DNA of 64,000 bases, taken from NCBI RefSeq assembly GCF_019279795.1, contig NC_056750.1:700711475-700775474 (forward strand), given 5' to 3'. The notes beneath the pieces were generated by a model. The model was given only the letters and a program-made list of their open reading frames with translations. It did no database searches and was not told the origin of the DNA. Source of the stretch: Protopterus annectens (Eukaryota > Chordata > Ceratodontiformes > Protopteridae). Below are positions 22,056-31,918 of the stretch, piece by piece. The position numbers and the translations under genes were made by a program. Numbering within the stretch: the first letter of the stretch is position 1; the number at the start of each line of letters is the position of its first letter.

Positions 22056-24058
22056 CGCACAAAGTTGATTCCCTTCTAGAGGCAGAGGGGGGAACAACAA
22101 TCGATGCCGCCCTAGGGGCAGAGATGGTCCACAAAACCAGGGTAGCAGAGAAACTTTCTCTGATAAACCCTTTCAGCATCCCTGAGGAGCTGCCCGGCTG
22201 TCCACCTTCGGAGGCAGTCGGGGGAAGATTATCACTGTACCCAAAAGCCTGGCTTTCCCTCACTCAAGACAAATGGGTACAGTCGATCATATCCGAGGGT
22301 TACAAAATCCCCTTTATTCACATCCCATCCCAACCCAAAGGATCCCTTCCAGACGTTTCACCCAGTCTAAGGGAACAAGCAGCGTTAGAAATATCAAATC
22401 TGCTGTCAAAAAGAGCTATCCAACCAGTCCCAGCAGACCAGCAAGGATCCGGAATCTACTCCAAATTCTTTTTGGTACCAAAAAAAACAGGGGACTGGAG
22501 ACCAATACTGGATCTCAGCAAGCTAAACAAGTATGTGAAGAAAACAAAATTCCAGATGGTCACGCTATAGTCCATTCTACCCTTCTTGGGTCAGGACAAT
22601 TGGATGTGCTCAATAGACCTTCAGGATGCGTACTACCATATCAAAATGCACAGATGCTCCAGAAGGTTTCTCCGCTTCAGGCTGGGAGCCAGTCACTACC
22701 AGTTCAGAGCCCTGCCCTTTGGTCTCACTACAGCCCCCCGAGTGTTCACCAAATGTATGGCAGTGATTGCTGCTCACTTGAGACGTCAAGGATTCCAGGT
22801 GTTTCCATATTTGGATGACTGGCGCCTTACCGCCACAACCAGGCATCAACTTCTTCTATCCAGAGACTTCACCATCCAAACTTGCCAAGCTCTAGACATT
22901 TCAATAAATTTCGAAAAATCTGCCTTGTCGCCTTGTCAATCTATTACCTTTATAGGCGCCACCTTAGACACAGTTCATCTTTCCGCCAGACTAACAGAGC
23001 AAAGAGTATCAGATATCCGCAAACAAGTTTACCTTCTACTTCAATGCAACAAGATCAAAGCCAGGGTAGTCTTGAAGGTATTAGGACTCATGGCAGCTAC
23101 TATTACACTCCTCCCCTTAGCTCGTTTTCACATGCGGATCCTCCAGTGGATGCTGTTTACTCAATGGTCCTTTCAACAGCTTCCGATGTCTCACATCATC
23201 CTGCTAACCCAATCATGCAAGAATCACCTGTCTTGGTGGATCACATCACCTCAAGTTCTCCAGGGCAGACCCTTCATCCCCCCCCCAATCGCCACGGTGA
23301 CGACGGACGCCTCCCTGATCGGGTGGGGGCATTATCAGGGCAGGACAGTCCAGGGCACGTGGCAATCTTTCGAGTGCCACTTGCACATAAATGTCTTAGA
23401 GATGAGAGCAGTGCTTTTAGCGTTGCAAGCCCTTCAGGACTCTCTTCCCACAGGGACTATTGCAATTCAGACGGACAACATGTCCATAGTGTGGTACATC
23501 AACAAACAGGGCGGAACCAAGTCCTACCCCTTATGTCGTGAGGCACTCAGACTTTGGCAATGGGCGATTTCCTCTCAGCGTTTTCTGATAGCAACGCACA
23601 TTCTCAGGAAGTCCAACGTGATTGCGGACAAGTTGAGCAGGGCTATTCTCATGCCTCACGAGTGGTCTCTAAAAAAAATCAGTGCTGGAAGAAATCTTTC
23701 GAAGATGGGGCCGGCCTTGCTGCGATCTTTTTGCTACTCCCCAAAACAGCAAGTGTCACGACTTCTTCACCCTCTTCCCTTTACCAGGCCAACGCACCAG
23801 AGACGCTCTAGTCCATGATTGGCCCCGGGGACTTCTGTATGCTTTCCCCCCCTTTCCACTGATCTCTCAATTAATTCAGAAAGCTATCGCCTTGAGAGTC
23901 ACCATGATCCTCATTGCCCCTTACTGGCCTCGACAGATATGGTTTCTGTTCCTCCATCATTACCTCTTGGAGCAGCCTTGACCCACCAGTTGGGCCAGCT
24001 GCACCAGTCCCTCCAAAATCTCAACCTCACAGTGTGGTTTCTCCGATTCCTACCCTAG
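22019..24058 (+). pseudogene. DIRS B pol: RT - RNase H - methyltransferase-type domain
   Basis: One long frame broken by TAG at 22568-22570 and by a frame change near 23680. The RT shows WRPILDLSKLN, IDLQDAYYHI (motif A), LPFGLTTAPRVF (motif B), and YLDD at 22808-22819. RNase H has all four acidic positions: TTDASLIGWG, the LEMRAVLLAL glutamate, QTDNMSIVWYINKQGG, and VIADKLSRA. The methyltransferase-type domain shows CDLFATPQN, YAFPPFPLIS, then LIAPYWPRQIW. The TAG stands where C encodes Gln, so it looks like a single recent substitution. Confidence 0.88.
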
Positions 24059-25074
24059 CCAGGCTTCCCTTAATCTCTCATTCGGTCCGTAACATCCTGA
24101 TAGCCTCTCATAAGTCTTCTACCAGAAGGATTTACAATAGTAAGTGGAAGCATTTTTCCTTCTGGGCAGCATCAAAAAATATAGACCCCTTCACTGCACC
24201 TTTCCAATCTATCCTAGACTTCCTGGCAGAGCTCTTTCATTTAGGCTCTTCCTCATGTACCATTAGAGTACAACTAGCTGCTATATCTAACTTTCATGTA
24301 GGTTTCTCGGACTCCAGTATCATGTCCCATAAACTCTGCAAAGCCTTTCTAAGAGGTGTCTTTTTGCTCAAGCCCCCAATCAAAGACCCCCCACCTCAGT
24401 GGGACTTGAATTTGGTCCTAGCATCCTTGATTCTCCCCCCCTTCGAACCTGCGGCTTCATGCCCTCTTAAGTTGCTCTCATGGAAAACACTTTTTCTAGT
24501 AGCCATAACATCAGCTAGAAGGGTATCTGAACTTCATGCTGTTTGCAGTCGTCCTCCTTACTTAGTTTTCCATAAAGACAGGGTGTCCCTCCGTACTAAT
24601 CCGTCCTTCTTGCCTAAGGTTTCCTCTGAGGCAAACCTAAACCAGACGATTGATCTCCCCATCTTCTTCCCTGATTATTCCAACAGGTCGGAACAAAAGT
24701 TACATTTTCTAGATGTTCATCGCCATCTTCGATATTATTTAGACAGGACTAAACAGTTCAGGAAATCTGACCAGCTCTTCCTGTCTTATGCGGAAGGGAA
24801 ATTGGGCCTTCCAGTTACTAAAGTGTCCCTTTCAAGATGGCTTACCTCTATAATTACCTTCATCTATGAAATCAGACATCAAAAACTGCCTTCAAGACCT
24901 AGAGGTCATTCAACTAGGGCATTAGCTACATCTGTAGCTTTTCAGGACAGGCTACCAATAGATTCCATTTGTGCAGCAGCCACATGGGCTTCTCCTCATA
25001 CTTTTATCTCACATTACAAATTGGATATGGCCTCCAGAAACCGTGCCAACGTTCTCAAGAGTCTGTTCCGATAA
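23914..25074 (+). CDS. DIRS B tyrosine recombinase (386 aa, intact)
   Basis: The site-specific recombinase is expected to integrate the circular DNA intermediate. It has a SAM-like N-terminal core-binding part from about residue 60 (HKSSTRRIYNSKWKHFS), then the catalytic domain: SARRVSEL with arginine I, KDRVSLRTNPSFLPK, the HSTR box (H-x-x-R), ATWAS, and TFISHYKL with the tyrosine nucleophile. No frame damage was found. The ATG overlaps the 3' end of pol in the -1 frame, so the exact start is uncertain; conserved recombinase sequence begins near 24060. Confidence 0.88.
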   Translation: MPLTGLDRYGFCSSIITSWSSLDPPVGPAAPVPPKSQPHSVVSPIPTLARLPLISHSVRNILIASHKSSTRRIYNSKWKHFSFWAASKNIDPFTAPFQSILDFLAELFHLGSSSCTIRVQLAAISNFHVGFSDSSIMSHKLCKAFLRGVFLLKPPIKDPPPQWDLNLVLASLILPPFEPAASCPLKLLSWKTLFLVAITSARRVSELHAVCSRPPYLVFHKDRVSLRTNPSFLPKVSSEANLNQTIDLPIFFPDYSNRSEQKLHFLDVHRHLRYYLDRTKQFRKSDQLFLSYAEGKLGLPVTKVSLSRWLTSIITFIYEIRHQKLPSRPRGHSTRALATSVAFQDRLPIDSICAAATWASPHTFISHYKLDMASRNRANVLKSLFR

Positions 25075-25111
25075 GCCACCCGGGGTAAGGTGCTAGGGAC
25101 GCGGTCCCATC

Positions 25112-25211
25112 CAGCAAGAATGAAGGCGAGATTGACAACTTAACATTGAGAAGTTATGTACCTACCATAACGTTCCATGTTAGTTGTCTTCTTCTCGCCT
25201 TCTTTCTTGCA
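25112..25211 (+). repeat. DIRS B internal complementary region (ICR)
   Basis: The left half (GCAAGAATGAAGGCGAGATTG and onward to about 25150) and the right half (GAGAAGTTATGTACCTACCA, then ACGTTCCATGTTAGTTG) are themselves near-complementary. The right half is the exact complement of the element's right end at 25541-25602. This is the expected readout of joined left and right ends. Confidence 0.85.
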
Positions 25212-25439
25212 TCCCACCCTCCTTCCCCCTAGCCTGGACAGACCGATAGGAATTTTTGGGATCTTCCATTGGGGTTTTCCTTCCCACATATTCTACCACC
25301 TCTATTCCCACTTTTATGTTTGTGGTAGCTTACATACAGGTTTATATAGAGGTGGGTTCTTTTTCTCTCTTCTCCATACTATGGAGACCAGAACTGCTTG
25401 GTTTTAGCTATCAAACGAGATCTGAGTAGTTACCGCCTA

Positions 25440-25602
25440 GCATTGTGGGATATAGGGGAGCCTCGAGACGCTGGAATTAGCTCTCGAGCTTTAGTATTGG
25501 CTGAGTCGGAGCCGAGGATCGGCTCCGAACCCATCCAGGAAGAAAGAAGGCGAGAAGAAGACAACTAACATGGAACGTTATGGTAGGTACATAACTTCTC
25601 AT
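25440..25602 (+). repeat. DIRS B right inverted terminal repeat
   Basis: Ends in ACGTTATGGTAGGTACATAACTTCTC, complementary to the ICR. It contains a perfect inverted pair, TCGGAGCCGA (25506-25515) and TCGGCTCCGA (25519-25528), separated by GGA. The inner boundary cannot be fixed because the left ITR is missing; C's ITR suggests it begins around CATTGTGGG at 25440. Confidence 0.75.
25506..25528. promoter_or_regulatory. Paired TCGGNNCCGA palindrome in the DIRS B terminus
   Basis: Two 10-mers, TCGGAGCCGA and TCGGCTCCGA, are exact reverse complements around GGA, giving a 23-bp perfect hairpin or dimer-binding site. C has the same layout with different central bases at 35014-35035. Confidence 0.6.
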
Positions 25603-26571
25603 TTCTTTCAGAGTTTATTTCAGTATTTCTTGCACTGAGTTGCACTCTGCACCTTGTATGTATTTGCATACGTATATTTATTCTTTTGTTTTGTTCTTAA
25701 TTGCATGCATGTAATTTGTCTTCTTCTTAATAGTTTTATGTATGTCATTTATATAATTTATACTTGGAGAGTCACAGAAACCAGAGTTAAATTCATTGTA
25801 TGTGTGCATACTTGGCCAATAAATGTTATTCTGATTATCGTGTGCCAAAGGTCCGTCAGAAGTGGATCTGAGAATGCCTTGTAGGCCATGATTGACTCTC
25901 ACAGATCTTGTCTAACACAATCCACCCATCCATTTCTTTGTAGAATGCCCTCATTTCCTCTTGCCTTTTTCCTTTCTCTTCTAAATCTTTTTTCACCAGA
26001 TTGCCATCTGTTTTCCTGCAAATGTGTCTGAACCACTTTAATCTATTCTCTTTGAGCTTCTCTAAAATTGAAGCTACTTTAGCGATGGTCGTATGTCTAC
26101 ACTTTTTTGTCTGTCCCTCAGTGTGCATCCTACTGTCCATCTCAGACACTTCGTCTCTGTCACCTCTAGCTTCCTCAGCTGCTCTGCCTTCACTACTCAG
26201 GCTTCTGTACCATACAGTACTACTAGTTGCACAGCAATTTTGTACACCTTTTTTTGCATTCTTCTGTCGCACACTACCTCTGATTGTTTGTTTGACCTCC
26301 TCTTTCAGACTTCCCTTCTCCTCAACCACCCCTCCTAGATATCTGAAGCTGTTAACCTGACCCAATACTTTTCCTTTTATCTCAGTTTTCATCTTCTTAA
26401 ATCACACAATGAGGAGTTCACTTCACGTAACTCCTGTGTACTTCTGCCCGCTTACCACACACAGTGGTGCCTTTAAACAGAAATAACCATAACACCGCAA
26501 CAAAATGGTGTATCTCCATCTTGAAGTTATCCTTGATCTCAGCCTCTTTAAGACCTCAATGTTGGGAAATA
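25603..26571. repeat. ~960-bp direct repeat, right copy
   Basis: Same contents and order as 19498-20463: Rex1-like 3' UTR (25605-25843), antisense RTE-like fragment (25845-26398), then the unassigned piece ending GTTGGGAAATAA. Its left edge coincides with the DIRS B right terminus. Confidence 0.85.
25845..26398 (-). pseudogene. RTE-like LINE C-terminal fragment (minus), second copy
   Basis: A 178-codon minus-strand frame, about 93 percent identical by eye in protein to the fragment at 19737-20290. It shares the same compensating frameshifts, which shows the two derive from one already damaged ancestor rather than two independent insertions. Confidence 0.7.
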
Positions 26572-27309
26572 ATCCCTTTATAGATATTTAGGTGTACTAC
26601 TTGTTAAACCAGATATCAGCAGGCCAAATGCAAGTAAATGCAGAAATATTCAGCAAATAATGTACCATTACTTAGTAAAAAAAAAAAAAGTTAAGGCTGA
26701 GGCTTTGCATTCTTCTCAAGTAATCTGGCTTTTGTCTGAAGACTTCATAAGCTCTAACACTGGAGAGTTTTAGCTTTTAAATGTATATACTTTGTAACAC
26801 AGCCTTAGGGTGTAGGAGGATTCATGATACCCTTATGTGTGAGTAGTACTTGAGTGCTAACTTTAACCCTACCCATTCCTTTGCCCCTATCCCTACACAC
26901 TATGCTACTAAAAACCCTTTCCCTTATAGTGCCACTGCCAAGATGACACAATGTTGGTTTTATAGCTTGGTTTACTGATATAGTTTTTGTTAGTGAGAGA
27001 GAAATATTCAGTCTTTTGTGATTCGCTCGTATGAATCATTCAGTGTTTTGTGATTCTTTTTTTTTGTTCTGCCATATGTAATTCTCTCTTTATAGCTTTT
27101 AACCTTTCATGATATAATCCTGTTTCAACATAGTAGCAATTAACTATGTCTTGGTAGTGGAGGTGATAGTATGTCATTCACTGATGGATCCTTCTGTGAT
27201 TTTTAATTTTTCCAAGTTTTTTGGGTTTCTAATACCATGACTGGAATGGACCCCATTCCTAAGTCAAAGTACGATTAAAGGTCATGAAATTAGTATTGTT
27301 TCACTCTTT
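26572..27309. other. Unassigned spacer
   Basis: AT-rich with an A-run near 26678. No gene or repeat was recognised. Confidence 0.35.
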
Positions 27310-28360
27310 TGATGTCAGCCAAAAGTGCTTTTCACAGCACCTGCAATGTGCCCAGTAATGACTCCTCCTGCAATTCGTACAGTGTTACATGAATTGGTAA
27401 CATATCTAAATACGATTGTAAATTCTTTTTATAAGACATGCTGCTCCTACTACTGTTGGAACTGTCTGGGTATCTTTCTTACACATGGCTCTCGTTTCTG
27501 CCTGCAGATCCAGGTATTTTATGTTTTTTTGTCTCTCTCTCTGTACGCAAGACACTGTAATCACTGGGTGTGGCGAGATCAATGCTACTTTTGTTTTCTT
27601 TTCTTGGACCACTATATCCAGTTTTCTAGCATCTGTCTTTTGAACCGTTGGTATTGGGTGATCACATGTGATATAAACTTCATCATTTTCTATGATTCTT
27701 TGTTACTCATGTTACCACTGTTTTTCAGCCACTTCGATACCATGATGTTTGCACAATCTCCAGTGTAACAGTCTTGCCACATTATTATGCCTTTCAGTAT
27801 ACAGTCCCTCTGCCATTAGTGCATTGCAACTAGCAACAAGGTGTATTTCTGTTTCCAATTCAGTTTTACAAAACCTACATATGTCTGTTTCTCCCACATG
27901 TTCAATGGACTTCGTAAACCAGAGTGTACGTAGCCCACTGTCTTGGGCTGACAATATTAACCTTTCATTTCTTGGTTTGAATTCACCTCTCCTTAACCAT
28001 TCCTGCATTTGTTCTTGATCAACATCAGGCTCTTCCAGAAGTTTTCTATACTTGCCACTAAATTTATGATTTTTTCCACATTTCTTGTCTTCTCATCTGG
28101 TCCTTCACCTTATATTCTTTCTTTTGTTTTTTGGCACATTCAGTTGCTGCGTGGTTTTTATCCACTTCTTGTTTGATTTCCATTCCTGCTTGACGTCTAT
28201 ATGCTTTTGCTAAATTAAGAAGAGATGTCATCTTAGATTTATTCTCCTCATGTTTCAAAACTTTCACTACATTTGGATCTTGTGAGGTCAGTAAATATGT
28301 GTGGAGTCCCATGATTGCAGATCTATACATGAAATCAATTTCAAGGAGGCCCATCCCTCC
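27310..28360 (-). pseudogene. RLE-type LINE C-terminal CCHC knuckle and endonuclease
   Basis: The minus frame at 28354-28064 starts LLEIDFMYRSAIMGLHTYLL. The frame at 28008-27712 has ILSAQDSGLRTLW, then CRFCKTELETEIHLVASC, a C-x2-C-x7-H-x4-C knuckle, then RHNNVARLLHWRLC. The frame at 27612-27406 carries the endonuclease remnant (LDIVVQEKKTKVALI, then ERQKNIKYLDLQAE and TVPTVVGAACLIKR). In intact relatives the PD-(D/E)xK core reads P-D-I-V; here the proline is leucine, and stops separate the pieces. Confidence 0.72.
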
Positions 28361-28559
28361 TTCAGAACGGGGAATATATAATCTCTGGTATACACTGATT
28401 TTTATAAATCATTTGGTAAGCATGAAGCATCCTTCTTGTTTTGATATCCAATCTATCCAAAACTTTTTGGGGCCAGTCATTCACTCCAAAACTATAAGTT
28501 AAGACAGGAAGAGCAAATTGATTTGTAGTTTGGGGCTTGTTCCTAGATGTCAGTGCTGT

Positions 28560-29035
28560 TTCAGGATTAATTTAAGTCTTCTAAAGTACTCCTTACTGAG
28601 TTTTATCCGCATTTGTTAATGTTTTATTGCTGATCCTTCATCAATTCCCAAGTATTTATACACTCCCTCTTGCTCAAGTTCTTTTAAATCACATTTTTGT
28701 CTCAAACTGATGTTCTCCTGATGCTGCAGTTTTCCATTTTTAAAGGTTGCTTTTGCACATTTATCAAGATCAAATGACATTCCAATATCATCTGAAAAAG
28801 TTTTGACAGCCTGCAGCTCCTCATTTGATGAGCTATACAGTTTTAAATCATCAACAAAGAGAAGATGAGAAGTCATTAGACTTTGTTGTTTTCTAGGAGC
28901 CAAATTGTAGCCGTGGCCTAAGCTGTTAAGTAAACAGCTTAATGGATTAATGGCAAGGCAGAATAGCAGCAGTGACAAGGACTCACCCTGGAATATCCCC
29001 CTTTGAATTTTTATCCCTGGGATAATTATCTGTCC
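28560..29035 (-). pseudogene. RLE-type LINE RT palm (motifs B and C)
   Basis: Reading leftwards: QIIIPGIKIQRGIFQGESLS (motif B), LLLFCLAINPLSCLLN, then LLFVDDLKLYSSSNEELQ, the catalytic FVDD box, and MSFDLDKCAKATF. The reading is open from the DIRS C junction to a TAA at about 28616, after which homology continues in other frames. Confidence 0.8.
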
Positions 29036-29190
29036 TATCTGATATTGTTAATCCTCATTCATTCCTTACGCCTGGGTTATCGGTTCCGACCTCGGAACTG
29101 AGACGGCCATCTTCCAAGCTCGCGACAGCCACAAACTCTCGAGCTAAACTCTTACCCACAATTCCCCTCTCCCTGTTACCTCAGATTTTG
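29036..29190 (+). repeat. DIRS C left inverted terminal repeat
   Basis: Contains AATCCTCATTCATTCC, TCGGTTCCGA (29080-29089) followed after CC by TCGGAACTGA, the GGCCATCTTCCAAGCTCGCG block, and ACCCACAATTCCCCTCTCCC. All recur, complemented, in 34938-35103. Confidence 0.85.
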
Positions 29191-29482
29191 TTTGCCGCGT
29201 CGCCTTTCAGTCGTGTCAAGCCACTTCTATTGAGCTAAGTAAATCTCTTTGATAATACTTTATCGTATTGCAGTTATTCTGTGTTCTAAAATTGTTGAAT
29301 AGTTATCTCTTACCCTGTCGCATCTAGAAACTCCTTTTTGGTTTTCTTTTCTAGCCCTTCTTCCTTTTTACCGTGAGGTAACTCCTTTACCATCGTTGGT
29401 AAAGTATTTCCTGTTTTACCTTTGGGTATTTCTTGCACCATTGTTGGTACCTTCTTCCTTCCTTTTCTTTCTTCCTCCTATC

Positions 29483-31918
29483 ATGGCAGAGAAAAAAGGT
29501 AGTCCGGGATTTAAAAGATGTGTGGAGTGTAGGCATAAATTGCGCATGTCAGATGCACATGCGTTGTGTGTTTACTGTTTGGGTGTGCCCCACTTGACTG
29601 TTGACCCGCCTTGCGGGATTTGTGCTAATTTCTCTAACAGGACTTTGGTGGAAAGGAAAAATAAGCTGATTTTAAAGGGACTACTTAAATCTTCCTTTTC
29701 AGAGGCTGTTTCTGGGGCGGAGGCTTCAACCCCTCCTACTTCCCATAAGAAAAGAGATGAACACAAGAAGGCCAAGTCTCTCTCGTCGTCTCCTGCTGGC
29801 CAAACTTTCTACTTCGGATTTGACTTCCTCAGCCCCGAGGCTTTCGGTGCCTAGATCTTCGGCACCAAGTTTTGTGTTCTATACCTCATCGGAACCGAGG
29901 GGCCCCCTGGTTCAGACTTCCTTATCGGCACCGACCTTTTCCTCGATGCAGACCTTTCCGCCATCGATGACTGTTCCAATGCCAGCTTCTGCTTCGACTC
30001 CGACTATTTTAACGGCACTGACTATTCTCTCGATACTGACTGCCTTGTTTTACGCATTGGCGCCTACCATAGTGCCAACTACCACTTTGGCACCGACCTC
30101 GGTGCAGACCTTGCCTTCAGCACCGATGATCTCCTCGGTGCAGACACCAGTAATACAAGCCCTTACGGCTCCGTTGTTTTCGGTGCAGATGCCTATTACA
30201 GCACCGTCTAAAGACCCCTTTGTGGGCACCAAGTTTCTTGCATCCTTGAATAGACCTGACTCTCTTTCAGCTATGTCTGTGAGATCCACTAGAAGCCTCT
30301 TGGAGCATGATGTGGTGCACCTTGTGGATCAATTGCTTTTGGCCAGAGGTATCCAACCTTCCAGGAACTACTCTTCCTTTGGAGGTGATCACCCTTCTTC
30401 AAGGACCCCTACTTATTCTCCTCCTTCATTGCCTTTGAAGCCCCCTGCTGTAGCACAGACTTCCCTCACTTCGGCTCCTTTCATGAACCTCACTAAGGAG
30501 TCGCAGTTGCCTTTGTGGCAGGAGAGACTTGTCACTCCAGTCACCTCTCTGGATGCTAGCGGTGAAGTAAGTACTCTTGTTTTTCACAGCTATCCAGGGA
30601 CTTCGAGTCATCGGGCTGATTTACTTATGCAGGGTGTGACTTCCTCGGGTGGACCAGCCTTCCAAATCATGGAGAAGGCTCTCTCGTCTGTTGGCGATCC
30701 TGTGCTATCAGTGCCCCCGTCCTCCTCTGGACTGCAGTTTACACAAGACACCTCTGGCGGACACCGGGTACAAGGGCCTCAGGACACACTCCCACTGGAG
30801 GCTCCCCTTGCGCTGTCTTCTCCAGATCCCCCCCCCAAGGAAGTTCATCACAAGAGTTTGTGTAAGAGGAAGCACATGGACTCCCCAGAAGAGTCCCTCA
30901 TGAAAGACACAGACTTTGATGATGGGGAAGGGTCCCCTTGGTCACCCTCTGAGGTATCCTTTGGAGATATCCTCGAAATACTTAAGCAGAGAGGTGAATA
31001 GCGGCCCTCTAACCCGACCTCTGAAGAGTCTGTTTTTCTGCAGGCCTTTCATGCCCAGCCCCCTACCTCTTGGGTTACTCCACCTGCCAATGACCTTGTC
31101 CAGCTCATCGTGCAGCATGCTTGGAAGGCTCCTGATGCTGTTGATGCCACTCCCTGCAGGCCAGATAAATTCCTGTCCCCTCCGGATAGTGAGCCTCACT
31201 GGTCCAAAGGTCTTCTTGTAGATGCCTTGGTAGTGGCTGCTGCAACAAAGAAGGATCTGGCGGAAGAAAGCCAGACTGTCCACCCGCCCAACAAAGAGTC
31301 CCGGGCACCGGACAAACTAGGGAAGTGTACCTTTGCATCAGCAACCTTTATATGGCACATTTTACCAGGCTTCAAAGAGACTTAATTTCTGAGCTGTTTG
31401 AAACCTTGGCCAGAGCTGTGTCTGAGGAGGTTTGGGACAAAGTGGCCTCACAGTTAGCCACCCTTGAATCGATTTCTAACTCCTCCATGCATCTGATTTC
31501 CCATGCATCAGAAGGAGCAGCGGGTGCAGGCATAGTCATGAGACAGCATGCCTGGATGCACTTGTGTGATTTCATGGAACCTTTCAAGGCTTCCTTTTTG
31601 AATGCTCCCATTGAAGCCTCTTCGTTGTTTGGACCCAAGGTTAAAGACACACTGGCTAGGTGTGGATATGATGGTAAGACCCTTTCTGCCATGGGTGTTT
31701 GCTGTTCTTCCCCTCAACGGGCTTTCTCCAGAAACCAGAAGAGTGGGAAGATGTGGCACAAAAAGTCTCAGGGTTTTTTCCGTGACACACAAGCCGCGTT
31801 TTCCCCTAGAGGCAGAGGGGGAAACTCATATGGAAGACACCCCATTCGGGGCAGAAGAGGTCTGCGTAACCAGGGTTCCAGATATTCTTTCTCTGGCCAG
31901 TCTTTCCAGCTGTCCTGA
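29483..31918 (+). pseudogene. DIRS C gag, frameshifted
   Basis: Three frames make up gag. 29483-29854 starts MAEKKGSPGF and has the cysteine module C-x2-C-x12-C-x2-C-x11-C-x2-C, including SDAHALC and CLGVPH. 29757-31001 holds the Ser/Ala/Pro/Thr-rich region built from TCGGCACCG and TCGGTGCAG codon blocks, then KRKHMDSPEE and FGDILEILKQRG. A TAG at 30999-31001 replaces the Trp codon found in B. 31325-31918 has the LAP2alpha-like helices (SSMHLISHASEGA, RQHAWMHLCDF) and an Arg/Gly-rich tail suited to RNA binding. Confidence 0.85.

Larger units (their letters stand above)
20464..25602 (+). mobile_element. DIRS-like retrotransposon B (left end missing)
   Basis: Carries gag, RT, RNase H, methyltransferase-type domain, tyrosine recombinase, internal complementary region and right ITR, but no left ITR and no gag N-terminal cysteine module, so the 5' end is truncated somewhere between 20464 and about 20545. 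Gag and recombinase frames are uninterrupted. Pol has one TAG and a frame change near 23680. It is related to element C by protein sequence and ITR design. GC content is clearly higher than the flanks. Confidence 0.92.
27310..29035 (-). mobile_element. RLE-type LINE, 3' third (RT motif C to endonuclease)
   Basis: Minus-strand C-terminal half of a non-LTR element encoding a restriction-like endonuclease. The 5' edge (29035) is the insertion point of DIRS C; the coding sequence resumes at 35104. The C-terminus reads to about 27310 (a V-T-L-Y-E-L-Q string then L-L-G-T-L), a usual end of this kind of protein. Clade probably in the R2/R4/NeSL group; not resolved. Confidence 0.8.
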
